From Bacteroidales bacterium (lineage in GTDB: Bacteria; Bacteroidota; Bacteroidia; Bacteroidales; NBLH01), in assembly GCA_026988445.1 (NCBI GenBank), contig JALSLF010000530.1, positions 1 to 8,128 on the forward strand: 8,128 nt of DNA, read 5' to 3'. The notes beneath the pieces are model-generated. The model worked only from the letters and a program-made list of their open reading frames with translations, was not told where the DNA came from and did not search any database. This document shows positions 6,501 through 8,128 of the stretch, one piece after another; the first letter of the stretch is position 1, and the number at the start of each line of letters is the position of its first letter. The position numbers and the translations under genes were made by a program.

Positions 6501-7271
6501 TATATATTCAAAAAAATCATTAAAATTTGTATTCTCCGGTAAATCAAATGTTTTTATTATTTCTTTTTCTTTTTGTTTAATATCTTTATCAAACAAAGTT
6601 TCTAACATATCAGGGGTATCTGAACGTGCAATCATTAATAAGCATAAAGCTTCGCTCGAAGTAAAACTGTTTTTATAAATATTTGCTTTTTCATTTGACT
6701 TTATATAAACATCTTGCTTCTTTTTAAATATCTCAACCGTATATAATTTATATAAATATTTAAATTTGAATTTTATTTTTCTTGCATCAATGTTTATCTC
6801 TAAATCATCTATAAAATACTCTAATTCCTTTCTTATTTGATAATACTTATCATAATTCCAACGGATATATTCCTCTGTTATATACCTGTATTCAGACAAC
6901 TTTAACGAATTATCGCTTAATCGAAATTTTGAAACAACTTTATTTTCATTTTTTTTATTGGCTTTATTTTCAACAATATTTGAACCTGCTTTATCCTTAG
7001 CTTCGATACTCATTAAAGCTGCTACGGTATGTTTACAGATGCCATGCCAATCATAAGGACAATTACAAGACGTACTAAAAATTTTAGTACCGGTATCATG
7101 TATGCTTACCGTATATAAATTTGAACCTTGTACTTTAAAAGTCCACTCTTGTGTAGATTTATTATAATACTTATATTTCACTGCATTTTCTGCAAACAAA
7201 GCTTCGCCTCTTTTTCTTACAGAACTTGTGGACATTAAATTTATATATTTTTCAATGTACGACGACTTCAT
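3540..7271 (-). CDS. SWIM zinc-finger SNF2-family helicase-like ATPase
   Basis: This 1243-residue protein has two recognisable ends. Near the N-terminus is a SWIM-type zinc finger, C69-x-C71-x7-C79-x-H81, in CNCPYDWHGICKH. The C-terminal 460 residues are a complete SNF2 ATPase: RDYQKEGLNWL (784-794), Walker A DDMGLGKT (808-815), VVPTTLLFNW (836-845), motif II DESQ (904-907, where DEAx is commoner), LTGTP (931-935), FVLRRTK (988-994), ILIFSQF (1094-1100), KAGGTGLNLT (1151-1160) and RCYRIGQ (1183-1189). SNF2 proteins use ATP to translocate on double-stranded DNA and remodel bound proteins; bacterial members of this layout have been linked to transcription or repair, and none of these roles is proved here. 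The region from about 90 to 770 has no motif I recognise. The ATG at 7271 is preceded by TACTTTTG and no Shine-Dalgarno. It sits between the two halves of a polysaccharide exporter with no evident functional tie. Confidence 0.93.
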   Translation of the reverse strand: MKSSYIEKYINLMSTSSVRKRGEALFAENAVKYKYYNKSTQEWTFKVQGSNLYTVSIHDTGTKIFSTSCNCPYDWHGICKHTVAALMSIEAKDKAGSNIVENKANKKNENKVVSKFRLSDNSLKLSEYRYITEEYIRWNYDKYYQIRKELEYFIDDLEINIDARKIKFKFKYLYKLYTVEIFKKKQDVYIKSNEKANIYKNSFTSSEALCLLMIARSDTPDMLETLFDKDIKQKEKEIIKTFDLPENTNFNDFFEYIFDKKSGLSIIRKEKAIGLVSLSSENDFYIDTLNSVVNEELSLPKLIKKEKRDIGFVINIDYEDSDIEIFPIIGKTNKKEDVLHSKIELYHSEINNKYLIEFTENQKSIMDLNHDIDYFEKDNDELVDKDLFKYVINSFKLLSKEKFVFLRENDATLRIVKKDLQKVRISENTATLLYKVEQDEKFIQAKAYLKVADELFDIKEIRNNYNDYVYFINIDNTLYAFDSYQAVKLLVDGIFELKAVKEQRATFYEKIIYPLSKYFEVEFEAGLFNYEIIELDFSKKQIFLSEKDDYIIIKPQVIYGDDTSVILNYQGDLLKKENGQITIYKRNFELENDFINQITELHPNFKEQEDLKIFYIHFDDFTKNMWFFKFFERMQQLNVELFGLKDLKNFKYSPYKGKITTSIKSGQDWFDVDVQLLFGDQSVTLNDIRKAIVNKQNYVLLKDGSVGILPKEWLHKLEKYFRNGEISKNKLKISKLRFSIIDELFEQIDDSKIIKELSEKRKLLSKFKEIEKVKVPKSIKATLRDYQKEGLNWLNFLDKMKWGGILADDMGLGKTLQILSFLQSIKNKSKKANLIVVPTTLLFNWQKEIEKFSPNLKALYYYGTDREKNTQKFDKYDIVFVTYGILLRDIEVLKEYQFNYMILDESQAIKNPASRRYKAAVLISAKNKLALTGTPIENSTFDLFAQINFTNPGMLGSLNNFRENYSNPIDKEGNELVAEELQKIINPFVLRRTKEQVATELPPKVEDIIYCEMETEQRKVYDAFRNSYRDKLLNKIEKEGMGKSKFMVLEALTRLRQICDSPALLKDDEVYTNQSIKIKEIINHITDKTANHKILIFSQFVEMLSLLKEELNKRNIDFEYLDGKSSTKQRENSVNNFQTNNNLRVFLISLKAGGTGLNLTAADYVYIMDPWWNPAVENQAIDRCYRIGQDKHVFAYRMICKNTIEEKIMNLQAKKQKIAKDIIQTDEKIMKTIDVNDIKELFA

Positions 7272-7298
7272 ATTAAAAAAATATTAATGATACTTTTA

Positions 7299-7306
7299 CA
7301 AAAGTA
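7299..7306 (-). promoter_or_regulatory. Bacteroidota-type -7 box for the SNF2 gene
   Basis: The minus strand reads TACTTTTG, matching TAnnTTTG, 27 bases before the SNF2 start codon. It overlaps a small palindrome, TACTTTT-AC-AAAAGTA (7291-7306). A TTTG at the expected -33 distance is not evident; the nearest (7342-7345 on the minus strand) is about 35 bases away. Confidence 0.5.
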
Positions 7307-7309
7307 AAA

Positions 7310-7333
7310 TTATTTATGCTTTGGCATAAATAA
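7310..7333. repeat. Perfect 10-bp inverted repeat between divergent promoters
   Basis: TTATTTATGC (7310-7319) and GCATAAATAA (7324-7333) are perfect inverted repeats around the 4-base spacer TTTG. The site lies between the -7 box of the SNF2 gene and that of the permease, where one bound protein could affect both. It could be an operator or only a small hairpin; no known operator consensus was recognised. Confidence 0.5.
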
Positions 7334-7352
7334 AAATCCACCAAAGAATTAA

Positions 7353-7360
7353 TATATTTG
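7353..7360 (+). promoter_or_regulatory. Bacteroidota-type -7 box for the permease gene
   Basis: TATATTTG matches TAnnTTTG exactly, 19 bases before the permease ATG. The only TTTG upstream (7320-7323) is 29 bases away, longer than the usual spacing, and lies in the spacer of the 7310-7333 inverted repeat. Confidence 0.5.
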
Positions 7361-7379
7361 TTGCCATATTTTTTGATTT

Positions 7380-8128
7380 ATGGACAAAAACAAGCAAATA
7401 GAAAACAATACGGAAAATTGGACAATGGTAATTCGTCCGAAAAGGCATTTATTAGATGTCAATCTATACGAAATTTGGCGTTATCGCGATTTAATCAAGC
7501 TTTTTGTTCGCCGAGATTTTGTAGCGCGGTACAAACAAACCATTTTGGGTCCGCTTTGGTTTTTAATACAACCCCTGTTTACAACCATTATGTACACTAT
7601 TGTTTTTGGTAATATTGCCAAAATATCAACCGATGGTTTACCGCAAATACTCTTTTATATGTCGGGCATTGTTGGTTGGACGTATTTTTCGGCTTGTTTA
7701 AATTCCACATCGAATACTTTTGTTGCCAATGCCGGAATTTTCGGAAAAGTTTATTTTCCACGCCTTACATTACCCATATCAATAGTAATTTCAAACCTGA
7801 TACAATTCACAATTCAGTTTTTTCTTTTATTGGCATTTATGCTGTATTACCGAATCATAGGTGCTAATTTTCATACAAATATTTATATTTTACTTTTACC
7901 GGTACTAATTATACTTATGGCAGGCTTAGGGCTGGGTTTTGGAATTATAATATCCTCACTTACTACAAAATACAGAGACTTAACTAATTTGGTAAGTTTT
8001 GGAGTACAATTGTGGATGTACGCAACACCAATTATTTATCCTTTATCGGAAATTCCCGAAAAATACCGTATTTTTGTTTTGGCTAATCCGCTTACTCCTA
8101 TTATTGAAACTTTTCGTTTTGCTTTGCT
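7380..8128 (+). CDS. Partial Wzm-type ABC-2 permease of a polysaccharide exporter
   Basis: The frame opens at ATG 7380 and stays open to the right edge (249 codons plus two bases). The N-terminus includes NWTMVIRPKRHLLDVNLYEIWRY in outline, then RRDFVARYKQTILGPLWF (44-61), the conserved cytoplasmic-helix element of O-antigen and teichoic-acid ABC-2 permeases (PF01061). Hydrophobic segments fall at about 58-78, 90-106, 132-158, 167-192 and 203-221, with the loop SLTTKYRDL (193-201), ATPIIYPLSEIP (215-226) and NPLTP (236-240) typical of the family. The last membrane helix and roughly 30-40 residues are missing if the length is the usual 270-290. It would form the membrane channel for lipid-linked glycan and pair with the Wzt-type ATPase at 2114-3367, here on the opposite strand. 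A later in-frame ATG (codon 16) would cut into the conserved WTxVIxP element, so 7380 is preferred. GC drops along the gene (27 of 60 at 7501-7560, 14 of 60 at 7861-7920). Confidence 0.92.
   Translation, partial: MDKNKQIENNTENWTMVIRPKRHLLDVNLYEIWRYRDLIKLFVRRDFVARYKQTILGPLWFLIQPLFTTIMYTIVFGNIAKISTDGLPQILFYMSGIVGWTYFSACLNSTSNTFVANAGIFGKVYFPRLTLPISIVISNLIQFTIQFFLLLAFMLYYRIIGANFHTNIYILLLPVLIILMAGLGLGFGIIISSLTTKYRDLTNLVSFGVQLWMYATPIIYPLSEIPEKYRIFVLANPLTPIIETFRFAL

Noticed and set aside
3600..6678. Several 74-81 residue plus-strand frames
   Set aside because: All are antisense to the SNF2 gene, which has clear motifs along its ATPase half; none has a recognisable start region.
3540..7271. SNF2 protein as part of a phage-defence system such as DISARM
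   Set aside because: No DNA methylase, phospholipase-D-like or other defence partner lies beside it; both neighbours are polysaccharide export genes, and the AlbA_2 gene is several kilobases away.
7358..7867. Two plus-strand frames of 84 and 63 residues
   Set aside because: They are out of frame with the permease, whose frame opening at 7380 gives a conserved ABC-2 membrane protein through the same bases.

Overview
The window is an AT-rich stretch of a Bacteroidota-type chromosome. This assignment rests on the TAnnTTTG-like promoter boxes in front of three genes, leaders that lack a Shine-Dalgarno sequence, and Bacteroidota-style ABC exporter proteins. It cannot be taken to genus. Coding density is high, there is no gene-free stretch longer than about 225 bases, and no tRNA, rRNA or CRISPR was seen.

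Layout from left to right. (1) Positions 1-451, minus: the N-terminal 150 codons of a Schlafen/AlbA_2-domain protein that runs off the left edge. (2) Positions 471-631: a 161-bp non-coding near-palindrome with 18-bp terminal inverted repeats, flanked by a perfect 5-bp direct repeat TTTTA. It looks like a miniature inverted-repeat transposable element (MITE) inserted 19 bp upstream of the AlbA_2 start codon. (3) Positions 675-3367, minus: a tight three-gene operon, read from right to left as a Wzt-type ABC ATPase with a C-terminal carbohydrate-binding-like domain, a class I SAM methyltransferase (4-bp ATGA overlap), and an FkbM-family methyltransferase (6-bp gap). (4) Positions 3540-7271, minus: a 1243-residue SWIM zinc-finger plus SNF2 helicase-like ATPase. 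(5) A 108-bp divergent promoter region. (6) Positions 7380-8128, plus: a Wzm-type ABC-2 permease cut by the right edge.

The permease and the ATPase are probably the two halves of one polysaccharide (O-antigen-like) exporter, but they are transcribed divergently and separated by the SNF2 gene. The two methyltransferases behind the ATPase would modify the exported glycan. By analogy with Wzt systems whose C-terminal domain reads a modified chain end, one of them may make the mark that the exporter recognises.

The least ordinary observations are: the MITE with its target-site duplication; a 13-bp tandem duplication inside the FkbM gene, where gain or loss of one unit truncates the protein; an abrupt drop in GC inside the Wzt gene at the boundary between the ATPase core and the substrate-recognition domain; and the SNF2 gene lying between the exporter halves. 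I saw no convincing wholly new system.
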